A DNA stretch of 20,715 nucleotides. Origin: Bacteroidia bacterium. GTDB lineage: Bacteria; Bacteroidota; Bacteroidia; NS11-12g; UBA9320. Positions 1 through 6,568 of this stretch are shown here, piece by piece. Each line of letters begins with the position of its first letter. The first letter of the stretch is position 1. The stretch covers positions 1 through 20,715 of the forward strand of contig JABDQY010000191.1 of the NCBI GenBank assembly GCA_013042025.1, in the 5' to 3' direction. The notes beneath the pieces are model-generated. The model saw only the letters and a program-made list of their open reading frames with translations. It did no database searches and was not told the origin of the DNA. A program made the position numbers and the translations under genes.

Positions 1-754
1 CTGTCATGTAGTATTCCATGTACGTTCTTACTTCATCTTTACCTCCTGCGAAATTTGGTTCAACGTGTACAAAATTGTTGAATTTATAACGGTATCGTTC
101 ATCTTTAAAGCGAATTTCCATGTCGAATTGGATAACTCCCGCGGTACTTTTGGCAAATTTGTTTCGTTCTACAACAAGCGGCATTACAACAATAGCTTGT
201 ATCGTTTTACCTTCTCTTCCTTGTAAATCTTCGCCTGCCTCTTCTATCATTTTCTTGGCTTCTTTTTCACCAAATTGTTGAGCCATCCAAGAACGAGCTC
301 TTTCATAAAGGGAGTCTGAAACCGAGTAGTCTTCACCACCCAGGTCTAAGAACCTGTCAGGAACTATAACTTCTACAATTTCTACAAATGTGATAAGCTC
401 AGCTGCTGAATCATAAGGCATACCAGTGAATCGTTCGTATGGTTTTGATTCAACTTTAGGTCTTGCGGAACGAACATACTCGTCTTGTCCTCCACCATAG
501 TCAAATCCACCATCGCTTCCCCAATCATCTCCGCCCCAATCATCATTTGAAGCTGAATCTCCAACTGTTCCGGAACCTGCTCCGGCATCATAATCATAAT
601 CAGAAGATGTTGAACCATCGTCCCAAGAGTCACCTGAATCATCCCAAGAATCACCTGAATCATCCCACGAGTCACCTGAATCATCCCAAGTTTGTGCTTG
701 AGCTAAAATACCGACAAAACCAATTGTAAGTAGAGTAAGAAGTATCTTTTTCAT
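1..754 (-). CDS. Secreted DUF4468-like protein, C-terminus cut by window edge
   Basis: Reading the minus strand from ATG at 754 gives 251 open codons with no stop before the window edge, so the gene is partial at its 3' end. Residues 1-20 look like a Sec signal peptide (MKKILLTLLTIGFVGILAQA). An Asp/Ser/Trp-rich low-complexity stretch follows, with three perfect seven-residue WDDSGDS repeats at residues 23-43 and a Gly/Asp-rich linker to about residue 90. From about residue 105 a globular domain begins (YERFTGMPYDS, then SLYERARSWM) that resembles the DUF4468 (TBP-like fold) domain of secreted Bacteroidota proteins. The family call is from memory of its pattern and is moderate. A promoter-like element lies 57-86 bp upstream. 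ORFs in other frames here (382-684 minus, 463-729 plus) are shadows of the repeat. No function is known. Confidence 0.8.
   Translation of the reverse strand, partial: MKKILLTLLTIGFVGILAQAQTWDDSGDSWDDSGDSWDDSGDSWDDGSTSSDYDYDAGAGSGTVGDSASNDDWGGDDWGSDGGFDYGGGQDEYVRSARPKVESKPYERFTGMPYDSAAELITFVEIVEVIVPDRFLDLGGEDYSVSDSLYERARSWMAQQFGEKEAKKMIEEAGEDLQGREGKTIQAIVVMPLVVERNKFAKSTAGVIQFDMEIRFKDERYRYKFNNFVHVEPNFAGGKDEVRTYMEYYMT
626..688 (-). repeat. Three tandem 21-bp units encoding WDDSGDS
   Basis: Three head-to-tail 21-bp copies encode W-D-D-S-G-D-S, followed by a partial fourth copy (WDD). The copies differ only at synonymous third positions, which suggests recent duplication under protein-level selection. 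The unit is acidic and sits between the signal peptide and the folded domain of the secreted protein, so it may be a flexible or cation-binding linker (inference). Confidence 0.85.
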
Positions 755-810
755 ATTGTTATAAGTTCAAAAAGCCTGCCAAAATATTTGTACCTGCTTT
801 TTAAGGAGAA

Positions 811-840
811 CGAAAATAGCATAAAATTTATTTTGACAAA
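811..840 (-). promoter_or_regulatory. Bacteroidota-type promoter for the DUF4468-like gene
   Basis: On the minus strand TTTG (840-837) is followed after 18 bp by TATTTTCG (818-811), close to the Bacteroidota consensus TTTG-N19-TAnnTTTG with one substitution in the -7 element. The predicted start near 804 gives a leader of about 50 nt before ATG 754. The call rests on motif match only. Confidence 0.45.
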
Positions 841-852
841 GAAACTTGAGTG

Positions 853-883
853 TTGATTACAAAAAAAGGAGTATTATTTTTTG
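853..883 (+). promoter_or_regulatory. Possible promoter for the M1 aminopeptidase gene
   Basis: TTG (853-855), a 19-bp gap and TATTTTTTG (875-883) resemble the Bacteroidota -33/-7 elements, with one extra base inside the -7 element. The predicted start near 890 is about 17 nt before ATG 907. The surrounding DNA is very AT-rich, so a chance match is possible. Confidence 0.35.
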
Positions 884-906
884 GTTAGGGAATATTTAAA
901 AACAGA

Positions 907-2790
907 ATGGTTTATTTGCATCAAATGAGAATAGGAATCGTATATTTTATCATAATTCTTATAACCCTAGTTGGTTGTAATAACAACACTTCCCAAACAA
1001 ATAGTGTTCCGGTCGAACTTAGTAAAGACGCACATTCATATGCCAATATTAATGAAGTTAGAATTGAGCATATGAGTTTAGACTTAAGTGCAGATTTTGA
1101 AAAAAAAATATTGGAAGGCAAGGTCCGTTTAGATATCAATAATTGGACAGGAAGCAACAAATTAGTTCTAGATTCTAGAAAGTTGTCCATAAACGAGATA
1201 ATTCTAAATAATGGAAAACAAGCTTCTTTTGAATTGGGAGAGGATAAAGAACCATTCGGACAACCTCTAACTATAGCAATTGAACAGAATACTAAATCTG
1301 TTACAATTGACTATGCTACAAGCTCAAATTCAGATGCATTGCAATGGCTAAATCCATCACAAACCTTTGGGAAGGAGCATCCTTTTTTGTTTAGTCAGTC
1401 TCAAGCAATATTAGCTAGGACATGGATACCGTGTCAAGATGGTCCTGGAGTAAAATTTACGTATGATGCAACAATTAAGACAGATCCCAATTTGATGGTA
1501 TTAATGAGTGCTAAAAATGGTACAAAAAAGAATAGTGAGGGAGTCTACACTTTTGAAATGGATCAGCCAGTGAGCTCGTACCTTATGGCTATTACAATTG
1601 GAGATTTAGAATTTCAATCTACTGGAAGAAATTCTGGAGTGTATGCTGAACCTGCAATGTTATCTAAAAGTGTTTGGGAATTGGAAAGTATGCAAAGCAT
1701 GATTGACAGTGCTGAAGCTTTATATGGAGAGTATGCATGGGGTCAATACGATGTTGTAATATTACCACCGAGTTTTCCTTTTGGTGGAATGGAAAATCCC
1801 CGATTAACTTTTGCAACACCTACCATAATATCAGGTGATAGAAGTCTAGTTTCTTTAATAGCACATGAACTTGCACATAGTTGGAGTGGAAACTTGGTGA
1901 CTAATGAAACTTGGAATGACTTCTGGTTAAATGAAGGATTCACCGTTTATTTTGAGCAAAGGATTATGGAGAAAGTGTATGGTTCTGAATACGAAAAAAT
2001 GCTCACTAAATTGGGAATGGGAGATTTAGAACATACTATTAAGAAACTAAACAAAAAGGGAAAACCAGAGGAAACGCATTTGTATTTAAATCTAGATGGT
2101 AGAGATCCTGATGACGGTTTAACTGATGTTGCATATGAAAAGGGACGATTCTTTCTTCAAACAGTGGAAGCAACTGTAGGCAGAGAGCGATTTGACAAAT
2201 TTTTAAAGCAGTACTTTACAACAAATGCGTTTAAACCAATGAACACTAAACGATTTATTGGATACTTAAAAGACAATCTGCTTCAAGATCCTGAAGAACT
2301 GAAAAAGGTAAGAATTGATGAGTGGGTTTATGGTCCTGGTATTCCAAGTAATGTTCCTGAAATTTATTCTCAAGAGTTGGATCGTGTAGAGTTAGCCATT
2401 TCTCAATTCAACAATAAGAGAAAAACAGCTAGTGAGCTTAATACAGCAAATTACACCACGCATCATTGGTTGTATTTTCTTAGAGGATTAAAAAACCTTG
2501 AATTGTACAAAATGAACGACCTTGACAATACTTTTAATTTTACTAAAACAGGAAATTCGGAGATTGCATGTGATTGGTTTAAACATTGTATAGATACTGA
2601 TTACAAAGAGGCATTTCCAGCACTGGAGGTCTTTTTAATTTCTGTAGGTAGAAGAAAATTCTTACAACCTCTATACGAAAAGTTAGCCGAAACAGAAGAA
2701 AATCGTGATTGGGCAAAAGCTGTATATGAAAAAGCTCGGCCGGGATATCACTCCGTTAGTTACAACACAATCGATGAAATTCTAAAATAG
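907..2790 (+). CDS. M1 metallopeptidase lipoprotein, leukotriene A4 hydrolase type
   Basis: A zinc aminopeptidase of family M1, probably removing N-terminal residues from peptides at the cell envelope. The N-terminus is a lipoprotein signal ending in lipobox LVGC (Cys24), so the mature protein should be lipid-anchored. A second in-frame ATG at 925 gives an equally good 18-residue signal and may be the true start. The substrate motif GGMEN is at 293-297. The zinc site HEXXH is at 320-324 with the third ligand Glu343 in NEGF, exactly 18 residues on. Tyr410 in AYEKG matches the catalytic tyrosine of LTA4 hydrolase. The C-terminal half keeps LTA4H landmarks: WVYGPGIP, GNSEI and GRRKF, where Arg582 and Lys584 align with the carboxylate-binding Arg563/Lys565 of the human enzyme. 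Of the M1 subfamilies the LTA4H/cold-active aminopeptidase group fits best. Any epoxide hydrolase activity is unproven. It appears monocistronic. Confidence 0.93.
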   Translation: MVYLHQMRIGIVYFIIILITLVGCNNNTSQTNSVPVELSKDAHSYANINEVRIEHMSLDLSADFEKKILEGKVRLDINNWTGSNKLVLDSRKLSINEIILNNGKQASFELGEDKEPFGQPLTIAIEQNTKSVTIDYATSSNSDALQWLNPSQTFGKEHPFLFSQSQAILARTWIPCQDGPGVKFTYDATIKTDPNLMVLMSAKNGTKKNSEGVYTFEMDQPVSSYLMAITIGDLEFQSTGRNSGVYAEPAMLSKSVWELESMQSMIDSAEALYGEYAWGQYDVVILPPSFPFGGMENPRLTFATPTIISGDRSLVSLIAHELAHSWSGNLVTNETWNDFWLNEGFTVYFEQRIMEKVYGSEYEKMLTKLGMGDLEHTIKKLNKKGKPEETHLYLNLDGRDPDDGLTDVAYEKGRFFLQTVEATVGRERFDKFLKQYFTTNAFKPMNTKRFIGYLKDNLLQDPEELKKVRIDEWVYGPGIPSNVPEIYSQELDRVELAISQFNNKRKTASELNTANYTTHHWLYFLRGLKNLELYKMNDLDNTFNFTKTGNSEIACDWFKHCIDTDYKEAFPALEVFLISVGRRKFLQPLYEKLAETEENRDWAKAVYEKARPGYHSVSYNTIDEILK

Positions 2791-2807
2791 TTTGTAACTT
2801 TTTTAAC

Positions 2808-2815
2808 TAATTTCG
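2808..2815 (+). promoter_or_regulatory. Weak -7-like element before the small lipoprotein gene
   Basis: TAATTTCG matches TAnnTTTG at all but one fixed base and lies 31 nt before ATG 2847. The nearest TTTG (2791-2794) is only 13 bp upstream, too close for a standard -33 element, so support is weak. Confidence 0.25.
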
Positions 2816-2846
2816 TCTCATTCATGTAAACCAATTAAAATTAAGA

Positions 2847-3218
2847 ATGAAAAAAATTACAAAACTGGGTTTTTTGGCATTAACTGGCTTAATACTATTT
2901 GCCACTTCGTGTAAGAAAGATCCATCAGCAAAAATCCATAACACATGGAAGCTCGAGAACTTTGAATCAGCAGAAGCAGATAGTGTTGCAGTTGCTGAGA
3001 TAATAAATGCTGGATTGAACTACACATTTACAAAGAAAGGGACATACAACTATTCAGGAGCTAAAACAGGTTCTGGAACGTATGAAATTAATGAAGCGGG
3101 TACATCAATGACTACCACAGAAGATGGAAAAACAGATATGTATCAGGTTATGCTTACTGAAAACAACTTGCAGTTAACGCGAGGAAAAGAAATTATGAAA
3201 TTTACAGCTAATAAATAA
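2847..3218 (+). CDS. Small lipoprotein, lipocalin-like beta domain
   Basis: A 123-residue protein with a lipoprotein signal: MKK start, hydrophobic stretch and lipobox ATSC with Cys22. The mature part has alternating beta-strand-like segments: HNTWKLENF near the start, then YTFTKKGTYNYSG, GSGTYEINEAGTSMTTT and MYQVMLTENNLQLTR. This pattern, with an opening W-K-L strand and later T-F-x-x-x-G-T-Y strands, is typical of the short lipocalin-like lipoproteins common in Bacteroidota (DUF4923/DUF5004-type). I cannot assign a ligand. It ends 4 bp before the BON-SH3 gene, so the two probably share a transcript ending at the hairpin at 3698-3724. Confidence 0.8.
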   Translation: MKKITKLGFLALTGLILFATSCKKDPSAKIHNTWKLENFESAEADSVAVAEIINAGLNYTFTKKGTYNYSGAKTGSGTYEINEAGTSMTTTEDGKTDMYQVMLTENNLQLTRGKEIMKFTANK

Positions 3219-3222
3219 AATT

Positions 3223-3678
3223 ATGGGATTATTTGATTCATTTAAAAAGAAAGTAAAAGAAACTTCAGAGGAAATAAATCCTTTGCATAAAATTTTAACA
3301 GACGCAAACTTAGGTATTGAAAACTTACAGGTAGTCAATGCAAATGGAACTGTAACAGTAACAGGTTCAGCTCAAGAAGGTGAAGCAATTGAAAAAGTAA
3401 ACGAGTTATTAGCAGCAAATGGAGTATTGTCTGTTACTAATAATTTAGGAGTTGCTGATTTATCGCATTTGGGTGTAAAGTATCGCGTAGCAACCAATTC
3501 AAGTAATTTGAATTGCCGAAAAGGTCCAAGCACAGATAATGAAATAGTAGGAAAGTTTCCTAAAGACGCAATTGTGCAATTGGTTAAGAAGCACAATGCT
3601 ACTTGGCACATGGTAAGAAATGATGAAATCGAAGGATTTTGTCATACCGATTACCTAGAACAAGTGCAAAACACATAA
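3223..3678 (+). CDS. BON and SH3-like domain protein
   Basis: A 151-residue protein without a signal peptide (start MGLFDSFKKKVKET). Residues about 20-78 fit a BON domain: the segment NANGTVTVTGSAQ is followed by a helix EAIEKVNELLAANG and a strand VLSVTNNL. Residues about 87-148 fit a bacterial SH3 (SH3b) domain: LNCRKGPSTDNEIVGKF, then TWHMVR and EGFCHTDYL, the usual end of an SH3b fold. The layout parallels the small BON-LysM proteins (YgaU/Kbp type), which begin with a similar MGLFxFxK segment, but here SH3b replaces LysM. Cytoplasmic location is inferred from the lack of a signal. It is co-oriented with the lipoprotein gene 4 bp upstream and followed 19 bp later by a terminator. The ligand is unknown. 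Confidence 0.82.
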   Translation: MGLFDSFKKKVKETSEEINPLHKILTDANLGIENLQVVNANGTVTVTGSAQEGEAIEKVNELLAANGVLSVTNNLGVADLSHLGVKYRVATNSSNLNCRKGPSTDNEIVGKFPKDAIVQLVKKHNATWHMVRNDEIEGFCHTDYLEQVQNT

Positions 3679-3697
3679 ACCAATTAAATCAAATTTG

Positions 3698-3724
3698 AAA
3701 AGATGGCTTCGGTCATCTTTTTTT
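3698..3724 (+). terminator. Rho-independent terminator with UUCG tetraloop
   Basis: A 10-bp stem (AAAAGATGGC with GTCATCTTTT, one G-T wobble) is capped by TTCG closed by C-G, the very stable C(UUCG)G tetraloop, and runs into a T tract. It lies 19 bp after the BON-SH3 stop codon and directly before the tRNA promoter. Confidence 0.88.
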
Positions 3725-3725
3725 G

Positions 3726-3756
3726 TTTGCTGATGTAAAATAGCAAGTTATTTTTG
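3726..3756 (+). promoter_or_regulatory. Consensus Bacteroidota promoter of the tRNA gene
   Basis: TTTG (3726-3729), exactly 19 bp, then TATTTTTG (3749-3756): a perfect match to TTTG-N19-TAnnTTTG, the primary sigma promoter of Bacteroidota. The predicted start near 3763 leaves a leader of about 30 nt before the tRNA. Confidence 0.75.
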
Positions 3757-3792
3757 CAGCCAATCCTGTATAGGAAAGTTACAAATCTAACC

Positions 3793-3866
3793 GGGCCTAT
3801 AGCTCAGTTGGTTAGAGCACCTGACTCATAATCAGGTGGTCCCTGGTTCGAGTCCAGGTGGGCCCA
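3793..3866 (+). tRNA. tRNA with anticodon CAU, probably tRNA-Ile2 (lysidine type)
   Basis: A full cloverleaf can be drawn. The acceptor stem is GGGCCTA with TGGGCCC (one G-U pair), the D arm GCTC/GAGC, the anticodon stem CCTGA/TCAGG with loop CTCATAA, and the T arm CCTGG/CCAGG with loop TTCGAGT. The discriminator base is A and CCA is not encoded. Anticodon CAT is shared by initiator Met, elongator Met and Ile2. The first pair is G-C, unlike the unpaired 1-72 usual for initiators. Pairs C4-G69 and C5-G68 are those TilS uses to recognise tRNA-Ile2. From memory, the GGGCCTA 5' strand is also typical of tRNA-Ile(GAU) in Bacteroidota. Ile2 is therefore preferred over elongator Met, with moderate confidence. 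The gene sits alone between its own promoter and terminator. Confidence 0.97.
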
Positions 3867-3868
3867 CT

Positions 3869-3898
3869 AAGCCTAAGCATTTTTGCTTAGGCTTTTTT
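3869..3898 (+). terminator. Strong Rho-independent terminator after the tRNA
   Basis: A perfect 10-bp inverted repeat (AAGCCTAAGC / GCTTAGGCTT) with a 6-nt loop ends in TTTTTT, starting 3 nt after the tRNA. A TTG start at 3883 for the following kinase would lie inside this hairpin, which argues for the later GTG start. Confidence 0.92.
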
Positions 3899-3914
3899 AT
3901 TTCTGCATCAATAC

Positions 3915-3922
3915 TATCTTCG
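3915..3922 (+). promoter_or_regulatory. -7-like element for the kinase-regulator operon
   Basis: TATCTTCG matches TAnnTTTG except one base and lies between the tRNA terminator and GTG 3937. Its predicted start, near 3929, would leave a leader of only a few nucleotides. TTTT at 3893-3896 stands where TTTG would be expected. It supports the GTG 3937 start but is weak on its own. Confidence 0.35.
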
Positions 3923-3936
3923 AGCAAAATTATTTA

Positions 3937-5484
3937 GTGACTTCAATAAGTAAATATCAATCCATCTTCGAAACCGCTATAGATGGTGTAATTGTGATTG
4001 GAAATAGAGGCTTAATCGAAGAGATTAACTCATCTGCATTGGCACTTTTTGGGTACACCAAAAAGGAAGTTATTGGCAACAACGTTAGTATGCTAATGCC
4101 TGAACCTGACAAGTCAAGTCATGATCAATATATAAGCAACTATCAGAAAACTAGAAAACCTAAGATAATTGGTATCGGGAGAGAAGTTGAAGGACAACGA
4201 AAAGATGGAAGTATCTTTCCTTTTCGTCTTGCTGTAAGTGAGTACGAAGTAGATAATAAGAAATTCTACACAGGGATTATCCATGACCTAACTAAAGAAA
4301 AGGAAAATGAAAGGTACATTAAGCAGTATTCAGAAAAACTAGAGTCGAAAGTTGCTGAAAGAACCGCCTTGTTAAAGCATGAAATTGAATTAAAGGAAGA
4401 AGCACAAGAAGCATTAATTGCAAGTCAAAAATTATATGAAACTATAGCGGTTAACTTTCCCAACGGTACAATTACAGTATTGAATAGCAAGCTGGAAATA
4501 GTGTTTATGGAGGGAAGTGAATTAAAGGAATTAGGTTATGGCACCAAACGACTTGTTGGTGAGAATTACATTGACCTTATACCTTTGGATGTTCAAGATT
4601 TAGTGAAAGCAAAAGTTGCAGAAGTGTTTAAAGGGAATGAAGAGATTTTTGAGTTTGGAATAAATCAAAAAGCATATAAAGCCCGTTGTGTTCCGTTGTT
4701 TGGGATAAAAGGAAAGATAGATCAGATTCTATTGGTAATTAATAATGTTACGCGAGAGAAGCACGCTGAAGACGAAATCTACAATGCACTGAAGAAAGAA
4801 AAGCAGCTAAATGAACTAAAAACCAGGTTTGTCTCAATGGCTTCTCATGAATTTAGAACTCCATTAAGCAGCATTTTAAGTTCTGCATCATTAATTGCAA
4901 AATATAACCTAGAGAGTCAACAAGATAATCGCATAAAACATATAATTAAGATCAAGCGGAACGTCCAAAATTTAAATTTAATTCTAAACGATTTTTTATC
5001 ATTAGAAAAAATTGAGGGTGGAATTATAAAGAATAATCCTGAACCAATTGAACTCAGTGAATTTTTAAATGAACTTGTTGAGGAATCTGAGCAATTAACA
5101 GATGGTAATCAAAAGCTACTTACGGAATTTAATCACAAAAAAGTGCTGTTCAAATTAGATCATTTTTTGTTGCGTAACATGCTCAATAATCTACTTTCAA
5201 ATGCTATTAAGTATAGTTCGGAAGATATTATATTAAGAACATTGGAAAGCAACAGTAAATTATCTATTGAAGTTCAAGATTTTGGACTTGGAATTTCAGA
5301 AGAAGATCAGAAAAGCTTATTTAATCGATTTTTTAGAGCATCAAACGCTGGAACTATCCAAGGAACGGGCTTAGGATTGAATATTGTTAGAAGATATGCT
5401 AATATTATGGATGCAGAGGTTATTTTTGAGAGTAAACTAAATGAAGGGAGCAAATTTTCCATCATTTTTAAAATAAAAGAGTGA
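3937..5484 (+). CDS. FixL-like PAS-PAS histidine kinase, candidate heme oxygen sensor
   Basis: A soluble sensor kinase of 515 residues from GTG 3937; an upstream TTG at 3883 lies inside the tRNA terminator and is rejected. PAS1 (about 5-120) is very like the FixL heme domain. MLMPEPDKSSHDQYI places His62 at the proximal heme ligand (His200 of Bradyrhizobium FixL). IIGIGREV gives Ile77, Ile80 and Arg82, matching Ile215, Ile218 and the distal Arg220; Leu98 matches Leu236. The FixL His214 position is Lys76. A coiled coil (about 120-165) and a more divergent PAS2 (165-275) follow. The kinase core has H-box SHEFRTP (His304), N-box Asn422, DFGLGI and GTGLGL. There is no membrane segment. The last bases GTGA overlap the next start, so the two are translationally coupled. 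Heme binding is inferred; some related PAS domains with this signature may lack heme. Confidence 0.93.
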   Translation: MTSISKYQSIFETAIDGVIVIGNRGLIEEINSSALALFGYTKKEVIGNNVSMLMPEPDKSSHDQYISNYQKTRKPKIIGIGREVEGQRKDGSIFPFRLAVSEYEVDNKKFYTGIIHDLTKEKENERYIKQYSEKLESKVAERTALLKHEIELKEEAQEALIASQKLYETIAVNFPNGTITVLNSKLEIVFMEGSELKELGYGTKRLVGENYIDLIPLDVQDLVKAKVAEVFKGNEEIFEFGINQKAYKARCVPLFGIKGKIDQILLVINNVTREKHAEDEIYNALKKEKQLNELKTRFVSMASHEFRTPLSSILSSASLIAKYNLESQQDNRIKHIIKIKRNVQNLNLILNDFLSLEKIEGGIIKNNPEPIELSEFLNELVEESEQLTDGNQKLLTEFNHKKVLFKLDHFLLRNMLNNLLSNAIKYSSEDIILRTLESNSKLSIEVQDFGLGISEEDQKSLFNRFFRASNAGTIQGTGLGLNIVRRYANIMDAEVIFESKLNEGSKFSIIFKIKE

Positions 5485-6491
5485 GTACAATATTAATTAT
5501 AGAAGACAACATAGATATACAAGAGAATATTTCTGAGCTATTGCAGTTGTCTGGGTATGAAACAGCAGTAGCAAGTAATGGTAAAGAAGGAGTGCGAATT
5601 GCTCTCGAAAGTTTACCAGATCTCATACTTTGTGATATTATGATGCCTGAACTGGATGGTTATGGCGTTTTACATATTTTGAGTAGACATGAAGAAACAT
5701 TACGAATTCCTTTTGTGTTTCTAACTGCCAAAGCTGACAAATTTGATGTAAGGAAGGGAATGACATTGGGTGCGGATGATTATATCACTAAACCTTTTGA
5801 TGAGTCTGATCTGCTTACAGCAATTGAAAACAGACTGCGTAAATCACAAAGTCAGGGAACGTATCAGAATAAGAAAAACGATATAAATGCCCTATTTCAA
5901 AACAAACAAATCAAAAATTATTCCAATAAAGATATCATCTATAGAGATGGGGATACGCCTTCTTATGCATACTTTTTAAATAGCGGTAAAGTAAAAATTC
6001 AGAAAATGAATAAGGATGGTAAAGAAGTGATTATAGAATTATGTAATGATGGTGATTTTTTTGGTTACTGGAGTATTCTGGAGAACAATAACCAACAAGA
6101 TAGTGCTGAAGCCATTGAAGACAGTGAGGTTTGGCTAATTCCTATTGATGAATTTAAAAAGAATATTGAGGAAAGCCCAGAAATATCTTCAAAATTCTTA
6201 AAGCTATTATCTAAAAATTTGCTAATCAAAGAACACAAGATTTTGGAGATGGCTTATGAGTCTGTTCGAAAGCGTATTGCAAATGCACTTATTGAAATGT
6301 GTGATAAATATGGAGAGGAGAATAGGTTGAAGATGAAGATTCCACGAGAGTTAATAGCCTCAATGGCAGGAACGTCTGTTGAAACAGCAATTCGAATGTT
6401 ATCAGAATTTAAAAAAGACAATCTTATTGAAATTCATTCGAGTGAAATTCTAATATTAGATTACGATAAACTTAAAAATTCGCCTTTCTGA
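5481..6491 (+). CDS. Receiver-CRP/FNR fusion response regulator
   Basis: A 336-residue transcription factor joining a phospho-receiver to a CRP/FNR-type module. The receiver (1-120) has Glu8/Asp9, phospho-acceptor Asp52 in LCDIMMPELDG, Thr82 and Lys104. A linker leads to a cyclic-nucleotide-binding-like beta roll (about 140-235, with DGDFFGYWSILE) and a dimer helix. A winged helix (about 285-330) has the recognition helix TSVETAIRMLSEF, where Glu301 and Arg305 match FNR Glu209 and Arg213 that read TTGA; FNR Ser212 is Ile304. No N-terminal cysteine cluster is present, so it is not an FNR iron-sulfur sensor. The beta-roll R-S cAMP signature is not evident. Start GTG overlaps the kinase stop by 4 bp, so it is almost surely the kinase's partner. 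It does in one chain what FixJ and FixK do in rhizobia (inference). Confidence 0.95.
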   Translation: MSTILIIEDNIDIQENISELLQLSGYETAVASNGKEGVRIALESLPDLILCDIMMPELDGYGVLHILSRHEETLRIPFVFLTAKADKFDVRKGMTLGADDYITKPFDESDLLTAIENRLRKSQSQGTYQNKKNDINALFQNKQIKNYSNKDIIYRDGDTPSYAYFLNSGKVKIQKMNKDGKEVIIELCNDGDFFGYWSILENNNQQDSAEAIEDSEVWLIPIDEFKKNIEESPEISSKFLKLLSKNLLIKEHKILEMAYESVRKRIANALIEMCDKYGEENRLKMKIPRELIASMAGTSVETAIRMLSEFKKDNLIEIHSSEILILDYDKLKNSPF

Positions 6492-6522
6492 TTAATTATC
6501 ATATCAATTTATAATCTACATC

Positions 6523-6540
6523 AGAAGCCGAATGGCTTCT
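6523..6540 (+). terminator. Hairpin after the regulator gene, no T tract
   Basis: A perfect 7-bp inverted repeat, AGAAGCC-GAAT-GGCTTCT, starts 32 bp after the regulator's stop and ends 28 bp before the rhodanese ATG. No T run follows, so it is a weak terminator at best. It could instead be an attenuating or mRNA-stabilising hairpin. Confidence 0.4.
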
Positions 6541-6568
6541 ATAGCTGAACATTGTACCATCAAAAGGT

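Noticed and set aside
382..729. Open frames on both strands (382-684 minus, 463-729 plus) with repetitive proteins
   Set aside because: They are frame-shifted readings of the WDDSGDS repeat and linker of the real minus-strand gene running from 754 off the window.
853..866. TTGATTACAAAAAA as an FNR-type site before the aminopeptidase gene
   Set aside because: Only the left half fits; there is no ATCAA-like right half.
3883..3936. N-terminal extension of the kinase from a TTG at 3883
   Set aside because: The TTG lies inside the stem-loop of the tRNA terminator and the 18 added residues show no PAS similarity; GTG 3937 follows a -7-like element and begins the domain cleanly.
6510..6515. TATAAT hexamer before the rhodanese gene
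   Set aside because: The E. coli -10 consensus is not used by the Bacteroidota primary sigma factor, and no matching upstream element is seen.
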